Shown one piece after another: positions 1 through 12,240 of a stretch of 64,000 nucleotides of DNA. Location of the stretch: the NCBI RefSeq assembly GCF_900115475.1, contig NZ_FOWP01000001.1, positions 124,001 through 188,000 on the forward strand, read 5' to 3'. Origin of the DNA: Ectopseudomonas composti (GTDB lineage Bacteria; Pseudomonadota; Gammaproteobacteria; Pseudomonadales; Pseudomonadaceae). The notes beneath the pieces were generated by a model. The model was not told where the DNA came from, did not search any database, and was given only the letters and a program-made list of their open reading frames with translations. Both the position numbers and the translations under genes were made by a program. The first letter of the stretch is position 1, and each line of letters opens with the position of its first letter.

Positions 1-39
1 CCGCTAATAGGCGGGGCTCATCATGCTGCATCGCGAGCG

Positions 40-1935
40 TTAGATCGCGCCGCGACTGCGCAGCAAGTCCAGCACCGCCTTGACGCCCTCCTCGACCGAC
101 TGCGTCTGGGTGTCGATCACCAGATCGGCGTTCAGCGGCACGTCGTAGGGGAAGCCGTCGCCCGGGATGTTGTCGCCACCGGCGGCATACAGGCCCTGCG
201 GATCACGCTCGGCGCAGACCTGCGGCGAGGCCTGGACGTAGACGGTCAGAGCGCGCTCGCTGCCGATCAGTGCCTTGGCCTGCTCACGCCCTTCTGCATC
301 CGGGGCGACGAAGGCGGCCAGGGCAATCATCCCGGCTTCGTTGAACTGACGCGCCACATGCGCGGCACGGCGCCAGTTCTCGGCGCGGCCTGCGCGATCC
401 TGCGGCAGCCCCTTGTTGAGATCGTGGCGCAGGTTCTGGCCATCGAGCACGTACACCGCACGGCCCATGTCGAACAGCTTGCGCTCCACGGCATAGGCCA
501 GGGTGCTCTTGCCGGCGCCGGACAGGCCGCTGAACAGCACGGTGGCTGGCTGCTGGCCAAAGCGCGAAGCACGCTCCTCGGTCGATACGTGCGCCAGACG
601 GCCATGCTGACCGCCGCCATGGGCGACAGGATCGGCGATGATCATGCCAGCACCGACGGTGCCGTTGGTCAGGCGGTCGACGATGATGAAAGCGCCAGTG
701 GTGCGGTTGTATTCGTAACCATCCAGGGCGATCGGCGCATCCAATGCGACCTTGACCCGGCCGATCTCGTTGAGCTTCAGCTCGCTGGCTGCGCCCTGCT
801 CCAGGGTGTTCACATCAACGCGATGGACGATGCTTGGGATCGAGCCGGGCACGTAGCTAGTGGCGCGTTTGATGTCGTATTTCTTGCCCGGCAGCATCGG
901 CTCTTCGCCCATCCACACCAGCATGGCCTCGAAGCTGTCGGTAACCTGCGGACGGTTGTCGGCATGCACCAGCATGTCGCCGCGCGACACGTCGATCTCG
1001 TCTTCCAGGGTCAGGGTGATTGCCTGGCCCGGGCCTGCCTGTTCCAGCTCACCTTCGAAGGTGACGATGGATTTGACCCGACTGCTCTTGCCCGACGGCA
1101 AGGCCAGCACTTCGTCGCCCTTGCGCACGATGCCGCTGGCCAGGGTGCCGGCGAAGCCACGGAAGTTCAGGTTCGGGCGGTTGACGTACTGCACCGGGAA
1201 GCGCAGGTCGTCGAAATTGCGGTCGCCCGCGACTTCGACGGTCTCGAGAATTTCCATCAGCGACTGGCCGGTGTACCAGGGCGAGCGCTCGGACTTGTTG
1301 ACCACGTTGTCGCCCTTGAGCGCCGACATCGGCACGAACTCCAGGGTGGTCGGACGCAGGTTGATCTTCTCGGCGAAGGCCAGGTAGTCGGCCTTGATCT
1401 GCTCGAAGACGCCCTGATCGAAGTCCTTCAGGTCCATCTTGTTGACGGCGACGACGATGTGCTTGATGCCCAGCAGGGACGCGATGAAGCTGTGGCGTCT
1501 GGTCTGGGTCTGCACGCCATAGCGGGCGTCGATCAGGATGATCGCCAGGTCGCAAGTGGACGCACCAGTGGCCATGTTGCGCGTGTACTGCTCATGGCCG
1601 GGGGTGTCGGCGATGATGAACTTGCGCTTGGCAGTGGAGAAGTAGCGGTAGGCCACGTCGATGGTGATGCCCTGCTCGCGCTCGGCCTGCAGGCCGTCGA
1701 CCAGCAGTGCCAGGTCGATGTCATCGCCGGTGGTGCCGACCTTCTTCGAATCCTTGGTGATGGCTTCCAGATGATCTTCGTAGATCATCTTGGAGTCGTG
1801 CAGCAGGCGGCCGATCAGCGTGCTCTTGCCGTCGTCGACGTTGCCGCAGGTAAGAAAGCGCAGCAGTTCCTTGCGCTCATGCTGGGCCAGGTACGCGAGA
1901 ATGTCCTGGCTGATCAAATCGGATTGGTGACTCAT
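40..1935 (-). CDS. cysN: Bifunctional sulfate adenylyltransferase subunit 1 / adenylylsulfate kinase (CysNC fusion)
   Basis: Large GTPase subunit of ATP sulfurylase fused to APS kinase; with CysD it converts sulfate and ATP to APS, and the C-terminal domain phosphorylates APS to PAPS for cytosolic sulfate assimilation. The 631-residue product has an EF-Tu-like GTPase: P-loop GNVDDGKST at 31-39, DTPGHEQ at 110-116 and NKMD at 165-168. A second P-loop, GLSGAGKST at 470-478, opens the kinase domain. The kinase has DGQN where many APS kinases have DGDN, and AAFVAPD where SPF-DR is usual; I believe this is normal for Pseudomonas fusions but could not check. It starts 12 bases after the cysD stop, so the two form an operon. 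No separate cysC is seen here. Confidence 0.97.
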   Translation of the reverse strand: MSHQSDLISQDILAYLAQHERKELLRFLTCGNVDDGKSTLIGRLLHDSKMIYEDHLEAITKDSKKVGTTGDDIDLALLVDGLQAEREQGITIDVAYRYFSTAKRKFIIADTPGHEQYTRNMATGASTCDLAIILIDARYGVQTQTRRHSFIASLLGIKHIVVAVNKMDLKDFDQGVFEQIKADYLAFAEKINLRPTTLEFVPMSALKGDNVVNKSERSPWYTGQSLMEILETVEVAGDRNFDDLRFPVQYVNRPNLNFRGFAGTLASGIVRKGDEVLALPSGKSSRVKSIVTFEGELEQAGPGQAITLTLEDEIDVSRGDMLVHADNRPQVTDSFEAMLVWMGEEPMLPGKKYDIKRATSYVPGSIPSIVHRVDVNTLEQGAASELKLNEIGRVKVALDAPIALDGYEYNRTTGAFIIVDRLTNGTVGAGMIIADPVAHGGGQHGRLAHVSTEERASRFGQQPATVLFSGLSGAGKSTLAYAVERKLFDMGRAVYVLDGQNLRHDLNKGLPQDRAGRAENWRRAAHVARQFNEAGMIALAAFVAPDAEGREQAKALIGSERALTVYVQASPQVCAERDPQGLYAAGGDNIPGDGFPYDVPLNADLVIDTQTQSVEEGVKAVLDLLRSRGAI

Positions 1936-1947
1936 CGTGCGCGATCC

Positions 1948-2865
1948 TCAGAAATAGCCCTGACGTTTCTTCTCTTCCATCGAACCGGCCTGGTCGTGGT
2001 CGATGACCCGGCCCTGGCGTTCGCTGGTCTTGGTCAGGAGCATCTCCTGGATGATTTCCGGCAGCGTGGTGGCGGTGGATTCCACGGCTCCCGTCAGCGG
2101 GTAGCAGCCGAGTGTGCGGAAACGCACCATCTTCTTGGTGATACGCGCCTTCTCTTCATCGGACAGGTGCTCGAGAATGCGCTCGTCGTCGATCATGATC
2201 AGCGTGCCGTTCTTCTCGATCACTTCGCGCTCGGCGGCGAAGTACAGCGGCACGATCGGGATCTGTTCCAGATAGATGTACTGCCAGATATCCAGTTCGG
2301 TCCAGTTGGAAAGCGGGAAGACGCGGATCGACTCGCCCTTCTTCACCTTGCCGTTGTAAACGTTCCACAGCTCGGGGCGCTGGTTCTTTGGGTCCCAGCG
2401 GTGCTTGCTGTCACGGAAGGAATACACGCGCTCCTTGGCCCGCGACTTCTCTTCGTCGCGGCGCGCGCCACCGAAGGCGGCATCGAAGCCGTACTTGTCC
2501 AGCGCCTGCTTGAGGCCCTCGGTCTTCATCACGTCGGTGTGCTTGGCACTGCCGTAGGTGAAGGGATTCATGTCCTGCGCCACACCATCGGGGTTGATAT
2601 GGGTGATCAGGTCCAGGCCCATTTCGCTGACCATTTTCTCGCGGAAGCGATACATCTCCTGGAACTTCCAGCGGGTATCGACGTGCATCACCGGGAACGG
2701 CAGCTTGCCAGGGAAGAATGCCTTGCGGGCCAGATGCAGCATCACGGCTGAATCCTTGCCGATGGAATAGAGCATCACCGGGTTATCGAATTCGGCGGCC
2801 ACTTCACGAATGATGTGGATGCTTTCCGCCTCCAGCTGCTTCAGATGGGTCAATTTGTCGAGCAT
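1948..2865 (-). CDS. cysD: Sulfate adenylyltransferase subunit 2 (ATP sulfurylase small subunit)
   Basis: Catalytic subunit of the CysD-CysN ATP sulfurylase, the first step of sulfate activation. The 305-residue protein belongs to the PAPS-reductase/ATP pyrophosphatase fold: the PP-loop appears as YSIGKDS at residues 33-39, followed by the [16 protein letters not shown] block typical of CysD. Length matches the family (about 300). It is the first gene of the cysD-cysNC pair on the minus strand. The ATG at 2865 has only a weak Shine-Dalgarno (GTGAG), but the N-terminus [18 protein letters not shown] fits the family, so I keep it. Confidence 0.97.
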   Translation of the reverse strand: MLDKLTHLKQLEAESIHIIREVAAEFDNPVMLYSIGKDSAVMLHLARKAFFPGKLPFPVMHVDTRWKFQEMYRFREKMVSEMGLDLITHINPDGVAQDMNPFTYGSAKHTDVMKTEGLKQALDKYGFDAAFGGARRDEEKSRAKERVYSFRDSKHRWDPKNQRPELWNVYNGKVKKGESIRVFPLSNWTELDIWQYIYLEQIPIVPLYFAAEREVIEKNGTLIMIDDERILEHLSDEEKARITKKMVRFRTLGCYPLTGAVESTATTLPEIIQEMLLTKTSERQGRVIDHDQAGSMEEKKRQGYF

Positions 2866-2934
2866 GGCTACTCACGGATTGCTGTTATGGGGCCGGCGGG
2901 CCGTGGACGAGCGCGCACTCTACCACAGCACCTG

Positions 2935-2963
2935 CTTATACTCAGGGCGCCGGTTAGATCGAA
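2935..2963 (-). promoter_or_regulatory. Candidate sigma-70-type promoter for cysD-cysN
   Basis: Read on the minus strand, TTCGAT (plus 2958-2963) and TATAAG (plus 2935-2940) are separated by 17 bases, about 70 bases upstream of the cysD ATG. The -10 matches consensus at 5 of 6 positions; the -35 is weak. Assignment rests on position and pattern only. No CysB-type site was identified. Confidence 0.3.
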
Positions 2964-2997
2964 ACGTTCTAGCTTTATACCTGCCTGTTTTGCTGGT

Positions 2998-3756
2998 TCA
3001 GACCGGATTGGGGCAGTCGATGAACAAGTGTTCGAGGGCGAAACGACGCGCCAGATAATCACCCAGTGCCTGCACGCCGTAGCGCTCGGTGGCGTGATGA
3101 CCAGCGGCGATGAAGCTCACGCCGTTCTCACGTGCGCTGTGGAAGGTCTGTTCGGAGGCTTCACCAGTCAGGTACAGGTCGACCCCGGCAGCGACCGCCT
3201 GGTCGATGTAGCCCTGCCCACCACCGGTGCACCAGCCTACTCTACGGATCAGCCCTTCGCCCTCTACCAGCAGCGGTTCACGTCCAAGCACCTGCTGCAC
3301 GTGGTGCGCAAAGTCGGTAGCGCTCATGGGCTCGGCCAGCGAACCGACGAGACCGACCGTGCGCGGGTTTTCCGGCTCAAGCGGCCCCTCGACAACGATG
3401 CCGAGCTGACGCGCGAGTTGCACGTTGTTGCCCACCTCGGGATGCACGTCCAGCGGCAGGTGATAGGCCAGCAGGCTGATATCGTTGGCCAGTAGCGCTT
3501 TCAGGCGACGCTGCTTCATGCCGGTGACGCAGGGGTTCTCGCCCTTCCAGAAATAGCCGTGATGCACCAGCAGCACATCGGCCTCGGCCTCGATCGCGGC
3601 GTCGATCAGCGCCTGGCTGGCGGTGACGCCACTGACGATACGACTGACCTGCGGACGCCCCTCGACCTGCAGGCCATTGGGGCAGTAATCACTGATACGC
3701 GACGCGTTAAGAAAAGCGTCAGCTTCTTCCACTAGCGTGGTCAGGGCAATGGCCAT
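2998..3756 (-). CDS. Nif3-like dinuclear metal centre protein (YbgI/DUF34 family)
   Basis: Conserved protein of the Nif3/YbgI family, a toroidal hexamer with a dinuclear metal site per subunit; a role as GTP cyclohydrolase 1 type 2 homolog has been proposed, but the cellular function is not settled. The 252-residue product shows the expected ligands: HH at 65-66 in LLVHHGYFW, and GHHATE near 219-224 close to the C-terminus. Length is usual for the bacterial family. It lies head-to-head with algW (111 bases between the ATG codons), and its 3' end is 132 bases before cysD. Function beyond family membership is inference. Confidence 0.9.
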   Translation of the reverse strand: MAIALTTLVEEADAFLNASRISDYCPNGLQVEGRPQVSRIVSGVTASQALIDAAIEAEADVLLVHHGYFWKGENPCVTGMKQRRLKALLANDISLLAYHLPLDVHPEVGNNVQLARQLGIVVEGPLEPENPRTVGLVGSLAEPMSATDFAHHVQQVLGREPLLVEGEGLIRRVGWCTGGGQGYIDQAVAAGVDLYLTGEASEQTFHSARENGVSFIAAGHHATERYGVQALGDYLARRFALEHLFIDCPNPV

Positions 3757-3809
3757 GTAGATTCCTCACAAGCTGTTGCGGGCCGCTGCCTAATTGGCGA
3801 GCACCTCAC

Positions 3810-3815
3810 TATAAT
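3810..3815 (+). promoter_or_regulatory. Candidate -10 element for algW
   Basis: A perfect TATAAT lies 51 bases upstream of the algW ATG in the nif3-algW divergent gap. At 17-base spacing upstream there is only TGCCTA, a poor -35, so this is a tentative call based on the -10 alone. Confidence 0.35.
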
Positions 3816-3866
3816 GCGCCACCTTAAGGACCGAATTTGCCCCCCGCAACCCTCAGGATTGTCTCG

Positions 3867-5009
<1,143 letters not shown>

Positions 5010-5014
5010 AGATA

Positions 5015-5044
5015 TGAAAAAGCCGGCTTATGCCGGCTTTTTCA
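5015..5044. terminator. Bidirectional intrinsic terminator between algW and hisC
   Basis: GAAAAAGCCGGC (to 5027) pairs with GCCGGCTTTTTC (from 5032) around a 4-base loop. The T-tract on one strand and A-tract on the other suit termination of both algW (plus) and the his cluster (minus; hisC ends at 5063). Confidence 0.9.
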
Positions 5045-5062
5045 TGCCTGATCAGAGCCGTC

Positions 5063-6115
5063 TCATAACCCGCGCAACGCGTCCAGCAAGGCCTGGTTCT
5101 GCTCCGGTGTACCGATGGTGATGCGCAGGAACTGGGCAATGCGCTGCTGCTTGAAGTGACGCACGATCACGCCCTGCTCGCGCAGGCCAGCGGCCAGTTC
5201 GGCGGCGTCCTTGCCCGGGTGGCGGGCGAAGACGAAGTTGGCTGCCGAAGGCAGTACCTCGAAACCCAAGCCCTGCAGACCAGCCACCACCGCCTCGCGG
5301 CTGTCGATCACCTGCTGGCAGGTTTTCTCGAAATAATCACGGTCCTCGAATGCCGCCGCTGCACCTGCAATGGCGATGCGATCGAGCGGATAAGAGTTGA
5401 AGCTGTTCTTGATCCGCTCCAGCGCCTCGATCAGGTCCGGGTGACCGACCGCGATACCGACCCGCAGGCCCGCCAACGAACGCGACTTGGACAAAGTCTG
5501 GGTCACCAGCAGGTTCGGGTACTTGTCGACCAGGGCGATGGCCGTCTGCCCGCCGAAATCGATGTACGCCTCATCGACCAGCACCACCGAATCCGGGCTG
5601 CCTTGCAACAGGCGCTCGACGGCATCGAGCGGCAGCAGGCAACCTGTCGGTGCATTGGGATTGGGGAAAATGATGCCGGCATTCGGCCTGGCGTAATCCT
5701 CGACGCGGATCTGGAACTGCTCGTCCAGCGCCACCTGCTGGTACTCGATACCGTACAGACCGCAGTACACCGGATAGAAGCTGTAGCTGATGTCCGGGAA
5801 CAGCAACGGCGCGCCATGTTGGAACAAACCGTGGAAGGCGTGGGCCAGCACCTCGTCGGAACCGTTGCCGACGAACACCTGGCTGGTCTGTACGCCGTAA
5901 TAGTCGGCGACCGCCTGTTTCAGGCGGTCGCTGTTGGGGTCCGGGTACAAACGCAGGTTGTCGTTGACCTCGGCCTGCATGGCGGCGACGGCCTTGGGCG
6001 ACGGGCCGTAGGGGTTCTCGTTGGTGTTGAGCTTGACCAGCTTGCTCAGCTTGGGCTGCTCGCCCGGCACGTAGGGCACCAGGTCTTTGACGAAGGGGCT
6101 CCAGAATTTGCTCAT
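5063..6115 (-). CDS. hisC: Histidinol-phosphate aminotransferase
   Basis: PLP-dependent class I/II aminotransferase that converts imidazole-acetol phosphate and glutamate to histidinol phosphate in histidine synthesis. The 350-residue protein has VDEAYIDF (about 180-187) and the Schiff-base lysine K210 in [11 protein letters not shown] place the start at ATG 6115 ([18 protein letters not shown]), preceded by a GAGGAGAG ribosome site; the longer in-frame extension to 6169 runs towards the upstream repeat and looks non-coding. Last gene of the ibaG-murA-hisG-hisD-hisC run, separated from hisD by a palindromic repeat. Confidence 0.95.
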   Translation of the reverse strand: MSKFWSPFVKDLVPYVPGEQPKLSKLVKLNTNENPYGPSPKAVAAMQAEVNDNLRLYPDPNSDRLKQAVADYYGVQTSQVFVGNGSDEVLAHAFHGLFQHGAPLLFPDISYSFYPVYCGLYGIEYQQVALDEQFQIRVEDYARPNAGIIFPNPNAPTGCLLPLDAVERLLQGSPDSVVLVDEAYIDFGGQTAIALVDKYPNLLVTQTLSKSRSLAGLRVGIAVGHPDLIEALERIKNSFNSYPLDRIAIAGAAAAFEDRDYFEKTCQQVIDSREAVVAGLQGLGFEVLPSAANFVFARHPGKDAAELAAGLREQGVIVRHFKQQRIAQFLRITIGTPEQNQALLDALRGL

Positions 6116-6187
6116 CTGCCCTTCTCTCCTCGAATGTATGGCATGGGGGATGGATATCGCTTCGCTCAACCTGCGAAGCTCGATCCC

Positions 6188-6242
6188 GTAGGGTGCGCCG
6201 TGCGCACCAAAACATTCACAAGGTGCGCACGGTGCACCCTAC
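6188..6242. repeat. Inverted pair of GTAGGGTGCGCC-type repeats between hisD and hisC
   Basis: GTAGGGTGCGCCGTGCGCAC (from 6189) is repeated in inverted orientation with one mismatch, ending in GCACCCTAC at 6241, with an A/T-rich centre of about 13 bases. The RNA would fold into a long stem. The same unit occurs singly at 53337. It abuts the hisD stop codon (minus strand, 6243), so it sits inside the apparent hisD-hisC operon. Confidence 0.85.
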
Positions 6243-7550
6243 TTACTTGATGCGGTACTCGGCGCTGCGCGCGTGCGCAGTCAGCGATTCGCCACGGGCC
6301 AGCACCGAAGCACTCTTGCCCAGCTCCGACGCGCCATCCGGCGAGCAGAAGATGATCGACGAACGCTTCTGGAAGTCGTACACCCCCAGCGGCGAGGAAA
6401 AGCGCGCAGTGCCGGAGGTCGGCAATACGTGGTTCGGGCCTGCCACGTAATCACCCAAGGCCTCGGCGGTATAGCGGCCCATGAAAATCGCACCGGCGTG
6501 GCGAATTTCAGGCAGCCAGGCTTCCGGGTCGGCCACCGACAGTTCCAGGTGCTCCGGAGCGATGTGGTTGGCCACTTCGATGGCCTGGGCCATGTCCGCC
6601 ACCTGGATCAGCGCACCGCGGCCTTCCAGCGAGGTACGAATGATCTCGGCACGTTCCATAGTCGGCAGCAGCTTGGCGATGCTTTCAGCGACGCGGTCGA
6701 GGAAGGCGGCATCCGGGCTGACCAGGATCGACTGGGCGTCCTCGTCGTGCTCGGCCTGGGAGAACAGGTCCATGGCGATCCAGTCCGGATCGGTCTGACC
6801 ATCACAGACCACGAGGATCTCCGACGGGCCAGCGATCATGTCAATGCCCACCTTGCCGAACACATGGCGCTTGGCGGTGGCCACGTAGATGTTGCCGGGG
6901 CCAACGATCTTGTCCACCGGCGGCACGCTCTCGGTGCCATAGGCCAGCGCGGCGACGGCCTGGGCGCCACCGATGGTGAACACGCGGTCGACGCCGGCGA
7001 TGGCGGCAGCAGCGAGGACGATCTCGTTGATCTCACCACGCGGGGTCGGCACCACCATCACCACCTCAGGCACACCGGCGACCTTGGCCGGGATGGCGTT
7101 CATCAGCACCGAGGACGGATAGGAGGCCTTGCCGCCCGGCACGTACAGGCCGGCGCGGTCCAGCGGGGTGACCTTCTGGCCCAACACCGTGCCGTCGGCT
7201 TCGGTGTAGCGCCAGGAATCCTGCTTTTGCTTCTCGTGGTAGCTGCGCACGCGCTCGGCGGCGACTTCCAGCGCCTCGCGCTGGGCCGGGCTGATACGCG
7301 TCAGAGCCAGTTCCAGACGCTCGCGCGGCAGGATCAGGTCAGCCATGGAGGCAACCGCCAGGCCATCGAAACGCTGGGTGTATTCGACCAGAGCAGCATC
7401 GCCACGCTCGCGCACGGCCTGGATGATTTCCAGCACGCGCTGGTTGACGCCATCGTCGGACACGCTCTCCCAGCTCAGCAGATGATCCAGGTGTCGGGCG
7501 AAGTCCTGGTCAGCGGCGTTGAGTCGGCGAATAGCAATGGGAGCGGTCAT
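6243..7550 (-). CDS. hisD: Histidinol dehydrogenase
   Basis: Zinc- and NAD-dependent enzyme that carries out the last two steps of histidine synthesis, histidinol to histidine via histidinal. The 435-residue protein carries the family signature around [10 protein letters not shown] with zinc ligands Q265 and H268, the [15 protein letters not shown]-region motif (218-229) and the [11 protein letters not shown] block towards the C-terminus. Length is normal. It lies 122 bases downstream of hisG and upstream of hisC on the minus strand, the usual Pseudomonas order hisG-hisD-hisC. Confidence 0.97.
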   Translation of the reverse strand: MTAPIAIRRLNAADQDFARHLDHLLSWESVSDDGVNQRVLEIIQAVRERGDAALVEYTQRFDGLAVASMADLILPRERLELALTRISPAQREALEVAAERVRSYHEKQKQDSWRYTEADGTVLGQKVTPLDRAGLYVPGGKASYPSSVLMNAIPAKVAGVPEVVMVVPTPRGEINEIVLAAAAIAGVDRVFTIGGAQAVAALAYGTESVPPVDKIVGPGNIYVATAKRHVFGKVGIDMIAGPSEILVVCDGQTDPDWIAMDLFSQAEHDEDAQSILVSPDAAFLDRVAESIAKLLPTMERAEIIRTSLEGRGALIQVADMAQAIEVANHIAPEHLELSVADPEAWLPEIRHAGAIFMGRYTAEALGDYVAGPNHVLPTSGTARFSSPLGVYDFQKRSSIIFCSPDGASELGKSASVLARGESLTAHARSAEYRIK

Positions 7551-7672
7551 GGCAAAGCCTCGTGTAAGGGTAAATTTCAGGCGCCGCTAGAGTAGCAAGC
7601 CCACCGTGCGGGCACCTGAGAATTTGGCTATGACACGGATAGGCTGCCGCGACCAGAAGTCGCGGTGAGGAA

Positions 7673-8308
7673 TCAGCCTTGGTGTCGCGCCTCGACGGCG
7701 CCACGCAGGGTTTCGATCAGCGCCTGGATGCGCGCGTGCTGCATCTTCATCGAAGCCTTGTTGACGATCAGCCGCGAGCTGATGGTGGCGATCATTTCCT
7801 GCGGCTCCAGGCCATTGGCACGCAGGGTGTTGCCGGTGTCGACCACGTCGATGATCTTGTCGGCCAGACCTACCAGTGGGGCCAACTCCATCGAGCCGTA
7901 CAGCTTGATGATGTCGACCTGACGGCCCTGCTCGGCGTAGTAACGCTTGGCCACGTTGACGAACTTGGTGGCCACGCGCAGGCGGCCTTTCGGCTCCGGC
8001 GCACCGACCTTGCCGGCCGTCATCAGCTTGCACTTGGCGATCTGCAGGTCCAGCGGCTCGTAGATGCCCTGGCCGCCGTATTCCATCAGCACGTCCTTGC
8101 CCGCCACACCGAGGTCGGCCGCGCCATGCTCGACGTAGGTCGGCACATCGGTGGCACGCACGATCAGCAGGCGCACGTCATCCTGAGTGGTCGGGATGAT
8201 CAGCTTGCGGCTCTTGTCCGGGTTCTCGGTCGGCTCGATGCCCGCCGCCGCCAGCAACGGCAGGGTGTCATCGAGAATGCGGCCTTTGGACAGGGCGATG
8301 GTCAGCAT
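7673..8308 (-). CDS. hisG: ATP phosphoribosyltransferase, short (HisZ-dependent) form
   Basis: Catalyses the first, committed step of histidine synthesis, joining ATP and PRPP. At 211 residues it is the short HisG form, which lacks the C-terminal regulatory domain and by family knowledge needs the regulatory subunit HisZ, encoded elsewhere. Visible features are [19 protein letters not shown] at the start and the PRPP-binding stretch [15 protein letters not shown]. It is separated from murA by 63 bases holding a small palindrome. Confidence 0.96.
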   Translation of the reverse strand: MLTIALSKGRILDDTLPLLAAAGIEPTENPDKSRKLIIPTTQDDVRLLIVRATDVPTYVEHGAADLGVAGKDVLMEYGGQGIYEPLDLQIAKCKLMTAGKVGAPEPKGRLRVATKFVNVAKRYYAEQGRQVDIIKLYGSMELAPLVGLADKIIDVVDTGNTLRANGLEPQEMIATISSRLIVNKASMKMQHARIQALIETLRGAVEARHQG

Positions 8309-8330
8309 GAAACGGTTTCCTTGAACGGAA

Positions 8331-8355
8331 GCGGCCGCTCCGACAGGGAGCGGCC
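8331..8355. repeat. Short palindrome between murA and hisG
   Basis: GGCCGCTCC and GGGAGCGGCC pair around a 4-to-6-base loop, followed by CTACGACA. This resembles the GC-rich palindromic repeats scattered through Pseudomonas genomes. It has no T-tract, so it is probably not a strong terminator. Confidence 0.6.
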
Positions 8356-8371
8356 CTACGACAACGGAGGC

Positions 8372-9899
<1,528 letters not shown>

Positions 9900-9954
9900 G
9901 CTCGACCTCGACTGACGCATTCGGGCACCTGAGCCCGCGGGCCGGCCATGATAC

Positions 9955-10017
9955 AAAAAAAGCCTCCCGCCTGCGAACCCCGCCAACAGCGGTGCTGACG
10001 GAACGACGGGAAGCGCT
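9955..10017 (-). terminator. Probable terminator after mlaB
   Basis: On the minus strand AGCGCTTCCCG pairs imperfectly with CGGGAGGCT across a long inner loop, followed by seven T residues (plus-strand A-tract 9955-9961). It lies between the mlaB stop and the ibaG start, so it probably separates the mla operon from ibaG-murA-his. Confidence 0.5.
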
Positions 10018-10326
10018 TCACGGCTGCAACGGCAGCAACTCCAGCAATCCGCTGACCTGAGCGATCTCACGCATGTCGTCGGGCAGCGCACTGATCGTCA
10101 GCTCGCGCCCGGCCTTGCGTGCATCGCGCATGAACGCCAGCAGCAACGCCAAACCGACGCTGCTGGACTTTTCCACTGCGCTGCAGTCGAGCGCCAGGCT
10201 CGTCGCACCGCTGGCGGCGATCAGGCGCGCGCCTTGCTCACGCAGTTGCGGCCCGGTGCTGTAGTCCAGCACACCACTGAGCTGTAACTGCCCAGCGGCG
10301 CGCTCGCTGATGCTCGCCTGACTCAC
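10018..10326 (-). CDS. mlaB: STAS-domain lipid transport protein MlaB
   Basis: Cytoplasmic STAS protein that binds the ATPase MlaF and is needed for assembly and activity of the inner-membrane MlaFEDB complex, which moves phospholipids between the outer and inner membranes. The 102-residue product has the STAS core LALDCSAVEKSSSVGLALLL (about 58-77), including the conserved serine cluster at the loop that contacts the ATPase. It overlaps the end of mlaC by 4 bases (ATGA), indicating translational coupling. Last gene of mlaFEDCB. Confidence 0.92.
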   Translation of the reverse strand: MSQASISERAAGQLQLSGVLDYSTGPQLREQGARLIAASGATSLALDCSAVEKSSSVGLALLLAFMRDARKAGRELTISALPDDMREIAQVSGLLELLPLQP

Positions 10327-10955
10327 GACTCGCCCCGAGCCTGACGGGCGCGGGCCACGGTATCAGCCCAGGTATCGATGACCTTGTCCAGATCGTTGCG
10401 ATTGTTCTGCATCGACTGGGCGAATTGATCGCGGAACAGTTTGCCGACGTTGATGCCATTGATAACCACATTGCGCAGCTTCCAGACGCCATCCATCGAG
10501 ACCATGGTGTAGGACAGCGGATAAACCACGCCCTTGCCATCACGAATCTCCATACCGACCGAGGTACGCTCGCCTTCAGCCTTACCGCTGACCGGCAACA
10601 CGCGAATGTCCTGATTGTTGTACTCGAGCAGGGCATTGCCATAGAACTGCATCAGGCTGCGCTTGAAGTTCTCCTGAAAGCGCGTCATCTGCTCGGGCGA
10701 GGCCTGACGCGAGTAACGCACGGTCATCACGCCGCGGGCGATGCCCTCGACATCGACCACCGGGCCGAGAATTTCGTTGAGCGAGTCGTAGAAGGCATTG
10801 GGGTCGCTGCGGTAGCGGTCCTTGTTGGCCTTGAGGTCAGTCAACAGGGTATCAGTGGTCTGCTGCACCACTTCATGGGCGCTTGGCGCGGCAACGGCCA
10901 GCAGCGGCATGGTGGCCAGCAGCACCAGCAGGGAATTACGCACGGTCTTGAACAT
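10323..10955 (-). CDS. mlaC: Periplasmic phospholipid-binding protein MlaC
   Basis: Soluble periplasmic carrier that shuttles phospholipid between the outer-membrane MlaA-porin complex and inner-membrane MlaFEDB. The 210-residue precursor begins with a signal peptide (MFKTVRNSLLVLLATMPLLA, likely cut after AVA near residue 23), followed by an MlaC/Ttg2D domain. I use ATG 10955, with AGGG eight bases upstream; an in-frame ATG at 10970 or TTG at 10973 would add five or six residues and overlap the mlaD stop codon. Fourth gene of the mla operon. Confidence 0.93.
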   Translation of the reverse strand: MFKTVRNSLLVLLATMPLLAVAAPSAHEVVQQTTDTLLTDLKANKDRYRSDPNAFYDSLNEILGPVVDVEGIARGVMTVRYSRQASPEQMTRFQENFKRSLMQFYGNALLEYNNQDIRVLPVSGKAEGERTSVGMEIRDGKGVVYPLSYTMVSMDGVWKLRNVVINGINVGKLFRDQFAQSMQNNRNDLDKVIDTWADTVARARQARGES

Positions 10956-10969
10956 GTCAGGAGCCCTCA

Positions 10970-11440
10970 TCAATTGGCTTCATCTTTATTGACCGAATTG
11001 AGCAGGAATTTGCCAATCAGGTCTTCCAGCACCAGCGAGGACTGCGTGTCGTGGATGGTACTGCCGTCCTTGAGCACCTCCTCGTCACCACCGACGCTGA
11101 TGCCGATGTATTTTTCGCCAAGCAGACCTGCGGTCAGGATCGACGCAGTGGAATCCTCAGGCAGGTTATTGACGCCGCCATCGACCTCTAGGGTCACCCG
11201 CCCCATGTAACTATCACGATCCAGATCAATAGCAGTGACCTTGCCAATGGTCACTCCGGCCATGGTCACCTTGGAGCGCACGGTGAGCCCGGCGATGTTG
11301 TCGAAATAGGCATAGACCTTGTAAGTGTCGCCAGCACTGCCGACGCTCAAGCCACTGACGCGCAGGGCCAACAGCAGCAGGGCGAGCACACCGGCCATGA
11401 GGAACAGGCCGACACCAATCTCCAGCGTGCGGTTTTGCAT
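10970..11440 (-). CDS. mlaD: MCE-domain phospholipid transport protein MlaD
   Basis: Single-pass inner-membrane protein whose periplasmic MCE domain forms a hexameric ring that channels phospholipids for the Mla system. The 156-residue product has one N-terminal membrane helix (about 7-26) and an MCE domain (about 38-116) with the typical VRSKVTMAGVTIGKV stretch. The start codon overlaps the mlaE stop by one base. Length agrees with pseudomonad MlaD (Ttg2C), somewhat shorter than the E. coli protein. Confidence 0.95.
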   Translation of the reverse strand: MQNRTLEIGVGLFLMAGVLALLLLALRVSGLSVGSAGDTYKVYAYFDNIAGLTVRSKVTMAGVTIGKVTAIDLDRDSYMGRVTLEVDGGVNNLPEDSTASILTAGLLGEKYIGISVGGDEEVLKDGSTIHDTQSSLVLEDLIGKFLLNSVNKDEAN

Positions 11441-12240
11441 CAGAAGTCTCCAAACATCAAAGCGGTCAGAATGAAATCCAGGCCAAGCACGGCCAGTGAG
11501 GCATACACCACGGTGCGCGTGGTCGCGCGGCTGATACCTTCGGATGTGGGCTCGCAGTCATAGCCCTGGAACACGGCGATCCAGGTCACCACGAAGGCGA
11601 AGACGATGCTCTTGATCACACCGTTGAGTACATCGTCATAAAAGGAAACACTGTTCTGCATGCTGGCCCAGAACGAGCCTTCATAAACGCCCAGCCAGTC
11701 GACTGCGACCATGGCGCCCCCCCAGATGCCGACCACGCAGAAGATCATCGACAGCAGCGGCATCGAAATGAAGCCCGCCCACAACCGTGGCGCGACGATG
11801 TACTTGAGCGGGTCGACACCGATCATCTCCAGGCTGGAGAGCTGCTCGGTGGACTTCATATTGCCGATTTCGGCGGTCAACGCGGAACCGGCGCGACCTG
11901 CGAACAGCAGCGCGGTCACCACCGGCCCGAGCTCACGCAACAGAGTCAGAGCAACCATCTGCCCCACGGCCTGTTCGGAGCCATAGCTGACCAGGATGTT
12001 GTAACCCTGCAGCGCCAGCACCATGCCGATGAAGACACCGGAAACGACGATGATCGCCAGCGACATCACGCCGACGGCGAAGAGCTGCTTGATCAGCAGC
12101 TGCAAGGGCTTTCCCGCACGGCTGCGGCCGAACAACGCGCTCACCAGGAACAGCACGGAGCGCCCCAGCGTCGCGACTATATCGATACCCGCACGACCGA
12201 ACAGACGCAGCCGTTCGAGCGGTGAAATTCTGCGCATCAA
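11440..12240 (-). CDS. mlaE: Phospholipid ABC transporter permease MlaE
   Basis: Integral membrane permease of the MlaFEDB phospholipid transporter. The 266-residue protein has several hydrophobic helices and the family-typical stretch [19 protein letters not shown] (about 118-136), followed by [21 protein letters not shown], whose short cytoplasmic helix contacts MlaF. It overlaps mlaF by 4 bases and mlaD by one base, so the operon is tightly coupled. In P. putida homologs (ttg2) the locus has been tied to solvent tolerance. Confidence 0.96.
   Translation of the reverse strand: MMRRISPLERLRLFGRAGIDIVATLGRSVLFLVSALFGRSRAGKPLQLLIKQLFAVGVMSLAIIVVSGVFIGMVLALQGYNILVSYGSEQAVGQMVALTLLRELGPVVTALLFAGRAGSALTAEIGNMKSTEQLSSLEMIGVDPLKYIVAPRLWAGFISMPLLSMIFCVVGIWGGAMVAVDWLGVYEGSFWASMQNSVSFYDDVLNGVIKSIVFAFVVTWIAVFQGYDCEPTSEGISRATTRTVVYASLAVLGLDFILTALMFGDF

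Noticed and set aside
358..2751. A 797-codon open frame on the plus strand opposite cysN and cysD
   Set aside because: It is antisense to two well-conserved genes, has no family similarity I recognise, and such long antisense frames are common in GC-rich codon-biased DNA.
3837..3866. Ten-residue N-terminal extension of AlgW from TTG 3837
   Set aside because: The ATG at 3867 gives the expected AlgW N-terminus and places the catalytic residues at the known positions 123, 153 and 227.
9900..10091. N-terminal extension of ibaG
   Set aside because: The extension crosses a terminator-like hairpin and T-tract, and the 79-residue form already matches the BolA family length.
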